From Thermoleophilia bacterium (GTDB lineage: Bacteria; Actinomycetota; Thermoleophilia; BMS3ABIN01): a stretch of 64,000 nt of DNA. Below, in pieces: positions 52,129 to 59,171 of the stretch. The notes beneath the pieces were generated by a model. It made no database searches, had not been told where the DNA came from, and saw only the letters and a program-made list of their open reading frames with translations. The stretch's first letter is position 1. The number at the start of each line of letters is the position of its first letter. The translations under genes and the position numbers were made by a program. The stretch is taken from the NCBI GenBank assembly GCA_020053595.1, contig JAGVMV010000040.1, forward strand, positions 26,053 to 90,052. The letters are read 5' to 3'.

Positions 52129-53295
52129 TCACGCGGCCTTGCGGCTGAGGAATTCCAGTACTCCCAGATAGAGGGCCAGGATCATGGCGACAAGAAAGGC
52201 CCGGGATAAAGACGGCTGGTCCATGCTCATCAGAATAACCAGGGCAAGGACAATGCCACCGATGCGCAGCCCGGACTTTTGCCGGGTGATCCAGGTTCCC
52301 GTCGGCCCCAGGTCGATTTTCTCCCCCGCGTCCACAGCTTCCTTGTAAAATGCGCGGATCGCCGACCTCAGCGTCACGGCGGAGGGGTAAGGGCTGAAGA
52401 TGAAGCCGATGGCGGCCACCACCAGACCGATGGCAAATTCCTGTCTGATGGCGCCCTTCAGGGAGCCGATGATGATATCGAAGAAGGATGTCGCCGCCGG
52501 CACATCAATTGTTTTGGATGATGAGATCGCGTCCAGGTAATAGCCACGGCAGACGCCCACTCCCACCAGCAGCAGCACCATTCCGGCAGCCAGGCCCAGC
52601 CCGATGCGGAAGAGGGCTGTCATGCGGTTTGGCGAAAACCAGACCGCGGCGCCCCAGAGCGCCAGGGCGATGACGGGCAGCCAGAACGCCAGATGATTCA
52701 GCAGACTGACGGCCTCCTGGATGCTGGTAATGTTCTCGTACTCAAAAATCGTCAGCTGGGCGCCGGTGTTTTCCAGGGAGACATTTTCAAAGATGGTCAC
52801 GCCTTTTTCGGCGAGCCTGGCCTTGACGATCTCAAAGAGTCCGCTCAGGTCCAGGCTAATCCTGCCTTCCTGGGCGGCAACCGCCCCTTTTTCTCCCAGC
52901 AGGACCTGCGTTACAACTTTATGGCCTTTTCGGTTGGCCTCCTGCCAGACCCTGCTGAACTCGGCGGAGTCGAGCAGTTTGTGTACCTGCTCATAAACGA
53001 ATCCCTCAGTCGCACCGATTATCGGACCTACCAGAAAGTCGGCCTTTTCAGGAAGTGCCTCGCGGGCCAGCTGATCGGCCTGGGACCTCCTGAACAGTTC
53101 GTCGGTCACCGCGTCGGCCACGGCGTCCTTGATCGCGGGGTCTTCACTGAGAGGTGCGACGGTGGCGACATACTTGTCAGTATCGAGGACAACCTGGTTG
53201 AGCCAGATCATGGCGACCGAAACCGTGGCGACCAGGCAGCCGAGTACGATCAGCACGATCACCGTGATGTTTCGCCATTTACCGGATGTGTTCAA
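52129..53295 (-). CDS. integral membrane protein, actinobacterial type
   Basis: A 388-residue protein: N-terminal membrane segment (TVIVLIVLGCLVATVSVAMIWL), a large extracytoplasmic domain (residues about 34-205, opening with LDTDKYVATVAPLSEDPAIKDAVADAVTDELF), and then four membrane segments separated by short loops. The VLDTDKYVATVAPL...P...DAVA pattern is widespread in hypothetical membrane proteins of actinobacteria. Function unknown. It is divergent from the PsiE-like gene. Confidence 0.75.
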   Translation of the reverse strand: MNTSGKWRNITVIVLIVLGCLVATVSVAMIWLNQVVLDTDKYVATVAPLSEDPAIKDAVADAVTDELFRRSQADQLAREALPEKADFLVGPIIGATEGFVYEQVHKLLDSAEFSRVWQEANRKGHKVVTQVLLGEKGAVAAQEGRISLDLSGLFEIVKARLAEKGVTIFENVSLENTGAQLTIFEYENITSIQEAVSLLNHLAFWLPVIALALWGAAVWFSPNRMTALFRIGLGLAAGMVLLLVGVGVCRGYYLDAISSSKTIDVPAATSFFDIIIGSLKGAIRQEFAIGLVVAAIGFIFSPYPSAVTLRSAIRAFYKEAVDAGEKIDLGPTGTWITRQKSGLRIGGIVLALVILMSMDQPSLSRAFLVAMILALYLGVLEFLSRKAA

Positions 53296-53416
53296 ACAGC
53301 TGCCCCCATCTCAGGCTCCAGTCATGTTATTAGCGGTTATCCCCTGACAATTATGCGAATAAACGGGCAGGCAGGATCATCAACAGGCAAATTGATCCAA
53401 CGCACTATACTTATAT

Positions 53417-53490
53417 ATGGATAGCTCGCGTTTCCTGCCAGCAGGTAAGCCGGATGGATAACTCACGTTTCCTGCGAGCAGGTAACCCGG
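53417..53490. repeat. two tandem 37-bp repeats with a palindromic core
   Basis: Two adjacent copies (53417-53453 and 53454-53490) agree at 33 of 37 positions. Each includes an imperfect palindrome, CCTGCCAGCAGG (53434-53445) and CCTGCGAGCAGG (53471-53482). They lie 23 bases ahead of the PsiE-like ATG and look like duplicated operator sites. Confidence 0.85.
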
Positions 53491-53512
53491 GCAGGGAAAC
53501 GAATTAGTTCGC

Positions 53513-53974
53513 ATGGATATCGATAAACCCAAGCGCGCTACGCCGCCCTGGGTCACCAGGGCCCGTGGCGTATTGATCTTCGCCGACGACGCGGTACATG
53601 TGATCGTGGCTGCATTCCTGGTAGTGGCGGCCTTTTTCATGTTCTACTATGCGGCCAAAAACCTGACCGACATCAGCGTGGCCGCGATTCTTCTGGTAAT
53701 CAACGATGTTCTCTTCGTTTTGATCATCGCCGAGCTCCTCTGGACCATCATCCGCTACCTGCGGCGCGAAAAGTTTTCCCTGTCGCCGTTCCTCTTTATG
53801 GGTATCATCTCCAGTCTCCGGCGCATGCTCTATATAGACGCACAGATGTCGCTGGGCACCGGCGAGCGTTCATTCAACGAAAACATCAGCGAGTTGGGGA
53901 TTCACGTGGGTATTATCTTCGTGCTTGTACTTTCCTATTATCTGATCAGAAAAGTCACCCCGGCTTCAGATTAG
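53513..53974 (+). CDS. PsiE-like membrane protein
   Basis: A 153-residue protein with four hydrophobic segments (from about residues 24, 56, 92 and 125). The middle (INDVLFVLIIAELLWTIIRYLRREKFSLSPFLFMGIISSLRRML) with its conserved acidic and RR motif matches the PsiE family (phosphate-starvation-inducible E), of unknown biochemical role. No good ribosome-binding site precedes the ATG. The repeats just upstream are the likely control region. Confidence 0.8.
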   Translation: MDIDKPKRATPPWVTRARGVLIFADDAVHVIVAAFLVVAAFFMFYYAAKNLTDISVAAILLVINDVLFVLIIAELLWTIIRYLRREKFSLSPFLFMGIISSLRRMLYIDAQMSLGTGERSFNENISELGIHVGIIFVLVLSYYLIRKVTPASD

Positions 53975-53983
53975 GTCAGGTGG

Positions 53984-54232
53984 ATGCCGGAAACAGCCCG
54001 ATCGCCTCAATGCCCCAACGACGACGGCACTCTCCGGCCGGTCCAGGCCCACAGCCGACAGGGCGCGGCGGTAACGCTGGACCAGTGTGATCACTGCGGT
54101 GGCGTCTGGTTCGACAGGTTCGAGCTCTTCCAGGTGGACGAAGCCGATGCCCGCTCGACAGGCGTCGAGTCTCAGAAGCAGCCAACAGCCAGCCCCCGCA
54201 ACAATTTGCAAATGCCCGCCATATTTCGCTAG
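53984..54232 (+). CDS. TFIIB-type zinc-ribbon protein
   Basis: An 82-residue protein. CPNDDG near the start and CDHCGGVWFDRFEL in the middle make the zf-TFIIB pattern (C-x-x-x-x-G...C-x-x-C-G-G-x-W-x-D-x-x-E-L), though the first pair has only one cysteine (PQCPNDD), so zinc ligation may be altered. The rest is polar and disordered-looking. It begins 9 nt after the PsiE-like stop and may be co-transcribed. Confidence 0.75.
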   Translation: MPETARSPQCPNDDGTLRPVQAHSRQGAAVTLDQCDHCGGVWFDRFELFQVDEADARSTGVESQKQPTASPRNNLQMPAIFR

Positions 54233-54275
54233 CCTAGGTAATGAAGACTTTACCCAAACTGATTGGAGTTAAATT

Positions 54276-54665
54276 ATGTCTATCATATTGATCAAGGCAG
54301 AGGAGCTCGCCGCCGCGATTTCTGATTGCGAAGAGCTGGGGGTTTTGCGCGAGGCAGCCGAGCGCGTCGACAACGACGAGACGGCTTCCGCGGCGTTGCA
54401 GAAGTTTTCCGAGAAGCAGGAAATGGTGCAGCGGGCGGCAAGCTCGGGGCTCCAGCTTCCGCCGGAGCAGATGGAAGAGCTGCAGGAGATGCAGGGCAAG
54501 ATCCGCGATATTCCGAGCATTCAGAATTTTGCGACCGCCCAGACCAGCTTTAACCAGCTCATGGACAGCGTCAATGAAATAATTTCCGCCGCCGTCATGG
54601 GACGTGAGCCCGGCGCAGCCCCGGACGAGCACAGCCACGGCTCAGGCTGCAGCTGCAGTCACTGA
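54276..54665 (+). CDS. YlbF-family protein with a His/Cys-rich tail
   Basis: A 129-residue helical protein: ILIKAEELAAAISDCEELGVLREAAERV, ALQKFSEKQEMVQ and NFATAQTSFNQLMDSVNEIISAAV match the YlbF/YmcA helical family, whose members form a complex with YaaT that affects RNase Y and sporulation in Bacillus. The end EHSHGSGCSCSH is unusual, with three His and two Cys in a 10-residue tail that could bind a metal or an Fe-S cluster. A TTGGAG sequence precedes the ATG. It stands next to a ferredoxin gene, in line with an Fe-S link. Confidence 0.8.
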   Translation: MSIILIKAEELAAAISDCEELGVLREAAERVDNDETASAALQKFSEKQEMVQRAASSGLQLPPEQMEELQEMQGKIRDIPSIQNFATAQTSFNQLMDSVNEIISAAVMGREPGAAPDEHSHGSGCSCSH

Positions 54666-54718
54666 CAACTGGAAAGACTTCCCCAGCATTTATTCTCCCG
54701 GAAGGGTGGTGAATTAGA

Positions 54719-54910
54719 TTGGCCGAAAAACCCAAGATTGATCCAGAGGAATGTACGGGCTGTGGTATTTGCGTTGACGAATGCCCCAACGAATGTCTCG
54801 AACTCGATTCCGAGGACATCGCGACCCTGGCGAACCCGGCAACTTGTGACGGATGCGCCACCTGCGAGGAATCATGCCCGACTGAAGCCATAAAGATGGT
54901 AGAGGCTTAA
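54719..54910 (+). CDS. 2[4Fe-4S] ferredoxin
   Basis: A 63-residue bacterial-type ferredoxin with two complete cluster motifs, CTGCGICVDECP (C12, C15, C18, C22) and CDGCATCEESCP. The second motif would be completed by the first's distal cysteine in the usual crossed way. It carries electrons in the cytoplasm. The start is TTG at 54719. The terminator downstream is shared with the convergent peptide operon. Confidence 0.93.
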   Translation: MAEKPKIDPEECTGCGICVDECPNECLELDSEDIATLANPATCDGCATCEESCPTEAIKMVEA

Positions 54911-54962
54911 GAAAAATTCTGCCCCGGCTGGTCCGGGAAGCAGTTTCTATAAAGAAACAACG

Positions 54963-54992
54963 AAAAACTCCTCCGAACGGAGGAGTTTTTTT
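54963..54992. terminator. bidirectional terminator between ferredoxin and peptide operon
   Basis: AAAAACTCCTCC, GAAC loop, GGAGGAGTTTTTTT: a 7-bp GC stem extended by A-T pairs, with U-runs on both strands. Confidence 0.92.
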
Positions 54993-55011
54993 ACATCTTA
55001 TGCAGTTATTT

Positions 55012-55074
55012 CTAGCAGGAAGAGCTGCACTTGCAGGTACTGGAACTCCTCTTGCCCGATTTCCTGATCTTCAC
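55012..55074 (-). CDS. 20-residue Cys/Ser-rich peptide, candidate RiPP precursor
   Basis: A tiny frame opening with GTG behind AAGGAGGTG (core AGGAGG 8 nt upstream), 52 nt after the radical SAM gene on the same strand. The peptide is MKIRKSGKR followed by SSSTCKCSSSC: a basic leader-like half and a core of three Cys, six Ser and one Thr. The strong ribosome site and terminator placement argue that it is translated. I infer that the maturase modifies it, probably by thioether or similar crosslinks at Cys. The leader is unusually short for a RiPP. I know no named family that matches; treat as a candidate. Confidence 0.6.
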   Translation of the reverse strand: MKIRKSGKRSSSTCKCSSSC

Positions 55075-55126
55075 AGACAACACCTCCTTGAAAACCTTCG
55101 GTTTCCTGCTGGTTTCATGACCAACA

Positions 55127-56338
55127 TTACTTGATAATCCCGTACCTGTAGCATTGGCACAGGTCAGCGCCCTCAGGGTTATTATACCCAGTCGCCCGAA
55201 ATCTGCACCCTCCCCGGCAATCTTCCAGAAATTCGCAGTCGCATTCCAGTTCGGAGAGTGGCTGCTTCCTTACTTTTTGCCAGCAGGCCGCCAATCCCTC
55301 TGAAATCGTTCCCACCGGCTCTCCGGCATGGAAACCGCAACGGGCGGCGTCGCCGTTCGCCATCACCGCCATCAGGTGCGCCCCACAGGCGTAGCCGGGA
55401 ATCGGCTCATGGATAGCGCCGCCAAAGGAATAGTTCAGGAAAGGGCCTGCCGTACGCGGGTCGACCATCAGCCCGGTTTCATGCTCCAGCCGTCCGGCCG
55501 CCGAAGGCAGGTCAACCGCCCATTCGCGAACGCCGAGCTCCCGGATCAATCCTGCCAGTGAATCGAAATCAGCCAGGTTGCGGCTATGAATCATCGTCGC
55601 TACCGACACCTGTTTGCCCACTGCGGTCAGGCGACGTATCGCGGCCACCGAGCGCTGGAAGTTTCCCTGGCCGCGAATGTAATCATGGGCTTCCTCCATT
55701 CCGTCGAGGCTGATCTGCACTTCCTGCAGGCGCAGCCAGCTCACAGTATCGTCATCGATCAGCGTGCCGTTGGAGAGCAGCACCGTCCGCAAGTCCCGGT
55801 CGGAGAGGTAATCGTTGAGCTTGCGGAAATCCCGGTGCAAAAGGGGTTCGCCACCGGATATCAGCAGGCGCAGGCCCTGCATGCTTTCGAATTCGTCCAC
55901 GATTTGTTTGATTTCTTCCAGCGGCAGGTCGGTGTTGCCCGACTCGCCGATGAAGCAATGGCGGCATTTGAGGTTGCAGCGGTCGGTGATGTGGAGAAGC
56001 AGGTAACGCAGGGAGGGGACGGGGCTCTGTTTTAGATGCAGCCGGCTCTCAGTTAGCGCCGTGGCCGGTCGGAGGATCTGTTCCCTGAGGCAGAAGTCCA
56101 GGAAGTCAGCGACTTCGGTATTTTTCGGGGGCACGGCGCCGCGAGCGCAGGCGGCCAGGAACTCGATTGCCTCGGTATTCAATATGTATAGGTCGTCGGT
56201 GGCGCGATTGTAGATGCAGGGCTCTTCGAGAAGTTTCGGGGAACAGTCGGGCGTAAGTTGCAGGAGCTTGCCAGTCGCCGTTATCTCGTTGGCTGGCGAC
56301 GCACCATCGGACGGCATATCGATAGCACCGCCGGACAC
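55127..56338 (-). CDS. radical SAM/SPASM peptide maturase with N-terminal PqqD-like region
   Basis: A 403-residue enzyme. Residues about 25-90 (LLQLTPDCSPKLLEEPCIYNRATDDLYILNTEAIEFLAAC) resemble PqqD, the domain that binds a RiPP leader. The radical SAM core has the cluster motif CNLKCRHC (C121, C125, C128) and GGEPLLHRDF. The C-terminal SPASM region has cysteines in GYACGAHLMAVMANGDAARCGFH and CDCEFLEDCRGGCRF plus LCQCY, enough for two auxiliary clusters. Such enzymes join Cys sulfur to carbon in peptides. It starts 2 nt after the 82-residue gene and precedes the 20-residue peptide. Confidence 0.92.
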   Translation of the reverse strand: MSGGAIDMPSDGASPANEITATGKLLQLTPDCSPKLLEEPCIYNRATDDLYILNTEAIEFLAACARGAVPPKNTEVADFLDFCLREQILRPATALTESRLHLKQSPVPSLRYLLLHITDRCNLKCRHCFIGESGNTDLPLEEIKQIVDEFESMQGLRLLISGGEPLLHRDFRKLNDYLSDRDLRTVLLSNGTLIDDDTVSWLRLQEVQISLDGMEEAHDYIRGQGNFQRSVAAIRRLTAVGKQVSVATMIHSRNLADFDSLAGLIRELGVREWAVDLPSAAGRLEHETGLMVDPRTAGPFLNYSFGGAIHEPIPGYACGAHLMAVMANGDAARCGFHAGEPVGTISEGLAACWQKVRKQPLSELECDCEFLEDCRGGCRFRATGYNNPEGADLCQCYRYGIIK

Positions 56339-56340
56339 GA

Positions 56341-56589
56341 TTATTCCCCTGAACCTGGTTCTTCAGGGCCGAGCGTTGCGGCCAGCTGCTCGGGAGTGAG
56401 CGCGCCGCGTTCGATAAGCAGGCGCAGCATGCGGAAACACGAACACTCGAGATCGTCCTCGTGCTCTTCGTGCCAGAAATTGCAGTCATGGCAGAGTAGC
56501 TCACGCAGGTCGGCCAGGGACAGGTCGCGCCGCGCGCCCAGCCTGGCTGCCGCGGCCTGGAGATTGGGGAAATCGTGGTCCTGGGGCAT
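56341..56589 (-). CDS. Cys/His-containing 82-residue protein upstream of the maturase
   Basis: The first gene of the maturase operon, opening with ATG behind GGAGG. The middle reads LSLADLRELLCHDCNFWHEEHEDDLECSCFRMLRLLIERG: four Cys and three His around an acidic stretch, suggesting a metal site or Fe-S cluster, within a helical protein. The next gene begins 2 nt after its stop. It may be a partner or immunity/leader-handling protein of the maturase system; no family was recognised. Confidence 0.7.
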   Translation of the reverse strand: MPQDHDFPNLQAAAARLGARRDLSLADLRELLCHDCNFWHEEHEDDLECSCFRMLRLLIERGALTPEQLAATLGPEEPGSGE

Positions 56590-56740
56590 GTCGACCTCCG
56601 GGATGGATTCGATATATTCCGACTTTACCAGATGAGCGCTGCCTGTTTCGACTCCAATTTACAGGCGAGCCAGCGATCGTGGAATTATTCCCCAGCAAAA
56701 CACAACATACGTAACTCTATACCTATGGTGCTTATATATC

Positions 56741-56769
56741 TTGACAAATTCCAAAAGCTGGGATTTAAT
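56741..56769 (+). promoter_or_regulatory. promoter and palindrome ahead of the 12-haem cytochrome gene
   Basis: A perfect TTGACA (56741-56746), 17-bp spacer, TTTAAT (56764-56769). The palindrome TACCC-CTGA-GGGTA (56769-56782) starts on the last base of the -10 and covers the predicted start of transcription, so a repressor could act there. Confidence 0.7.
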
Positions 56770-56849
56770 ACCCCTGAGGGTACATCCATCTTCTGGATAT
56801 TCTTCGGGCGAATCAACTCTTTTTTTTCTCGTGTTCCAAGGGAGGGCAC

Positions 56850-56924
56850 ATGGCAGATTCAAGACGTATTGTTAGTGGCAAGGTCAACAAATTTATTACG
56901 CATCAGGGTCGGAGCACGTCATGA
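56850..56924 (+). CDS. 24-codon upstream ORF overlapping the cytochrome start
   Basis: ATG after GGGAGGG starts a 24-residue basic peptide (ADSRRIVSGKVNKFITHQGR...) whose stop overlaps the cytochrome ATG as ATGA. It may be a coupling or leader peptide that brings ribosomes to the cytochrome start. Confidence 0.4.
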   Translation: MADSRRIVSGKVNKFITHQGRSTS

Positions 56925-57955
56925 AGTGGATAATCAGAAAAATCAAGGGCATCGGCAGCTGGATCGCCCATCTGCCCCTGGTCGCCAAGATAATCCTGGC
57001 AGTCGTTCTCGTCGCCGTGTTGTTCGGCAGCAGTTTCGGCAGCTACAAGATGTACGACTATACACAGAACGATCCTGAGTTTTGCCGCTCCTGCCACACC
57101 ATGGAAGTTGCCTGGAACAAGTGGTCGACCAGCGAACACAGCAAGGTCGGCTGCCACAGCTGCCATACGGTCAGCCCGGTCGGCGGCGCCCAGCTGGTGA
57201 TGAACTACCTGATGGAAAATCCGGACCTCAACACGAATCACGCGGCGGTTACGGATAAAGCCTGTGAGAAGTGCCACTACAGCGGCGATCCCCAGTGGGT
57301 GCAGGTGGAAAGCACGGCTGGTCATCAGACTCATGCCGAGGGACAGAATATCGCCTGTCAGACCTGCCATGGCATGAGGTTGCACAGCTTTAAGCCTTCA
57401 ACGGAGATCTGCGTGGCCTGCCATGCCGACCACGTGGCCGGGCAGGAAAAAGCCATCAAGGTCGAGCAGATGCGCGACATGCATTGCACCGAGTGCCATC
57501 CTTTCCTGCGTGAGGACAGCCCGCTCAGGCCGACGAGAGAGACCTGTCTGAGCTGTCACCAGAAGCTGCCAAGCCAGACCGTGGTGTTCCCGGAAAAGGC
57601 GCCGATGATGTGGGACTGCCGCGAATGCCACAAACCACACGACAAGTCAAATCCGGTCGTGGATTGCCTGAGCTGTCATACGAACGCCAAGCACGAAGGG
57701 CTGCACGGCAAGAAAACGCACTCCGAGTCGCGCTGCAAGACCTGCCACAAGCCGCATGAGTGGACGGTAACGACGCGTGAGCCCTGTCTCGCCTGCCATC
57801 AGGACAAGACGACCCACAACCCCACGGGAGTCTGCGCCGACTGCCATAACTTCAAGACCCTGGGGCCGGCCACGGGAACGACTTCCGGCCAGGCGACCGG
57901 ACACGCGGAAGAAGGAACGGACGATTCACTCGCCAGGGTGGGCGAAGAAGGATAA
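56921..57955 (+). CDS. dodecahaem cytochrome c of the NapC/NirT type
   Basis: A 344-residue exported cytochrome. A single membrane anchor lies near residues 20-43 (LVAKIILAVVLVAVLFGSSFG); twelve CxxCH haem sites follow (CRSCH, CHSCH, CEKCH, CQTCH, CVACH, CTECH, CLSCH, CRECH, CLSCH, CKTCH, CLACH, CADCH). The N-terminal part is NapC/NirT-like, which takes electrons from menaquinol, and the C-terminal half would relay them outward. The tail (ATGTTSGQATGHAEEG) is unstructured. It should serve the molybdoenzyme operon that begins at 58005, of which it may be a separately controlled leader gene. Confidence 0.95.
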   Translation: MKWIIRKIKGIGSWIAHLPLVAKIILAVVLVAVLFGSSFGSYKMYDYTQNDPEFCRSCHTMEVAWNKWSTSEHSKVGCHSCHTVSPVGGAQLVMNYLMENPDLNTNHAAVTDKACEKCHYSGDPQWVQVESTAGHQTHAEGQNIACQTCHGMRLHSFKPSTEICVACHADHVAGQEKAIKVEQMRDMHCTECHPFLREDSPLRPTRETCLSCHQKLPSQTVVFPEKAPMMWDCRECHKPHDKSNPVVDCLSCHTNAKHEGLHGKKTHSESRCKTCHKPHEWTVTTREPCLACHQDKTTHNPTGVCADCHNFKTLGPATGTTSGQATGHAEEGTDDSLARVGEEG

Positions 57956-57965
57956 GCAATCAATA

Positions 57966-58002
57966 CCTGTATCCGGCCTCTTCGAACGGGGCCGGATACA
58001 GG
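57966..58002. repeat. 13-bp perfect inverted repeat after the cytochrome gene
   Basis: CCTGTATCCGGCC (57966-57978) and GGCCGGATACAGG (57990-58002) are separated by 11 bases, with no U-run. It sits between the cytochrome and the next promoter, so it may be an intrinsic terminator lacking a tract, an RNA-end stabiliser, or a binding site. Confidence 0.85.
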
Positions 58003-58004
58003 GA

Positions 58005-58033
58005 ATGACATATGCGAAAGTTTGCTGTACAAT
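58005..58033 (+). promoter_or_regulatory. promoter of the molybdoenzyme operon
   Basis: ATGACA (58005-58010), 17-bp spacer, TACAAT (58028-58033), ahead of the small membrane protein and the Fe-S, anchor and molybdopterin genes. Confidence 0.6.
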
Positions 58034-58115
58034 ACGTCCCGTTGTTTTGTAGCAACGTGAGATGCGTGCAACAATTGCGCCTATCGTGGCGCCGGGAAAA
58101 GTTGAAAGGGTATCC

Positions 58116-58250
58116 ATGTGGTACATAGTTGAAGCACCGCGGTTCTTTCTGATCAATCTGTTCGCGACCATTGCGATTCTGACGATACTTACATTCGGAA
58201 TCCCGCCACTGATCAACTGGCTGATGAAAAAGATGCACCAGGCAGACTAG
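58116..58250 (+). CDS. 44-residue single-helix membrane protein
   Basis: ATG at 58116 has GAAAGGG 6 nt upstream. The peptide is WYIVEAPRFFLINLFATIAILTILTFG then IPPLINWLMKKMHQAD: one membrane helix with a basic C-terminal end. Length and position at the head of the operon suggest a small accessory subunit of the anchor complex, but no family is known to me. The 261 bases after it hold two GC-rich inverted repeats (GGCCCGA/TCGGGCC at about 58260-58291) and AAGGAGGAG just before the next gene. Confidence 0.6.
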   Translation: MWYIVEAPRFFLINLFATIAILTILTFGIPPLINWLMKKMHQAD

Positions 58251-58511
58251 CGTGGTGCGGGCCCGATCAGGCTGGTTTCACTCTCGGGCCGGTTTGTTGA
58301 ACGGTTACAGTTTTATGACGGAAGAATGCAAAGTAGTAAAAGCTTTCCTTCCCGCGCAGGCCAGGTCATCCGGAAAACTTTGTGATTGCCTGGAAGTGCG
58401 CGCTTTAAGAAAAGGATAGCAACTAGATTGGGATAGATGATTGGCGCCCGCCAGCGGCAGATCGGCGCCGGGCGGAGGCGCAGGTTTTATATACACAAGG
58501 AGGAGTAGCAA

Positions 58512-59138
58512 GTGCCCGAAAAAAAACGATACGCGATGGTGATCGACATTCGCAGGTGCATAGCTTGCCATGCCTGCACGGTGGCCTGCAAGGCTGAAAT
58601 GGCCGTTCCCCTTGAGGTCAACGCGACCTGGCTGAAGATCGTCGAGAAGGGCGCCTTCCCGGACACCCGCCGTTTCTGGCTGCCACGCCTTTGCAATAAC
58701 TGTACCGATGCCATCTGCGCCCGCAATTGTCCCACCAAAGCGACATACAAGCGCGAGGACGGCATCGTCATGGTCGACCAGCATCGCTGCATCGGTTGCA
58801 AATATTGCATAGCCTCCTGTCCTTACGATGTGCGCTATATCAACCCGCTGAAGAACATCGTACAGAAATGCTATTTCTGTTCGCACCGCGTCGACGCCGG
58901 CCTGGTACCGGCCTGTGTGGAAACCTGTCCGACGCGCGCCATGGTCTTTGGTGACAAGAACGACTCCAAGAGCGAGGTGGCGCAGCTGCTGGCCTCCAAC
59001 GCGACTGTCGTCATCAAGAAGGAGATGCAGACCGATCCGCAGGTCTTTTATATCTCCGCTGACGAGACCGCCATGAGCAACATCGAGGAAGAAATCAATT
59101 ATTACACTGAAGGCTCGCTGGCCAAGTTCAGGTTTTAA
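58512..59138 (+). CDS. PsrB/NrfC-type four-cluster iron-sulfur protein
   Basis: A 208-residue electron-transfer subunit. The four cysteine groups are CIACHACTVACKAE near residue 16, LCNNCTDAICARNCPTKA near 62, CIGCKYCIASCPYDV near 95, and CYFCSHRVDAGLVPACVETCPT near 118, the layout of DmsB/PsrB-family subunits. It links the membrane anchor to the molybdopterin enzyme. Starts with GTG; AAGGAGGAG is in front. The protein has no signal sequence, so it should travel with the Tat-exported catalytic subunit. Confidence 0.94.
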   Translation: MPEKKRYAMVIDIRRCIACHACTVACKAEMAVPLEVNATWLKIVEKGAFPDTRRFWLPRLCNNCTDAICARNCPTKATYKREDGIVMVDQHRCIGCKYCIASCPYDVRYINPLKNIVQKCYFCSHRVDAGLVPACVETCPTRAMVFGDKNDSKSEVAQLLASNATVVIKKEMQTDPQVFYISADETAMSNIEEEINYYTEGSLAKFRF

Positions 59139-59171
59139 ACGGCTTAACGACTAACTGAGGAGAAGACCCGC

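Noticed and set aside
58315..58419. A 34-codon frame with three cysteines ahead of the Fe-S subunit gene
   Set aside because: No ribosome-binding site precedes the ATG and the region also contains GC-rich hairpins; not convincing as a gene.
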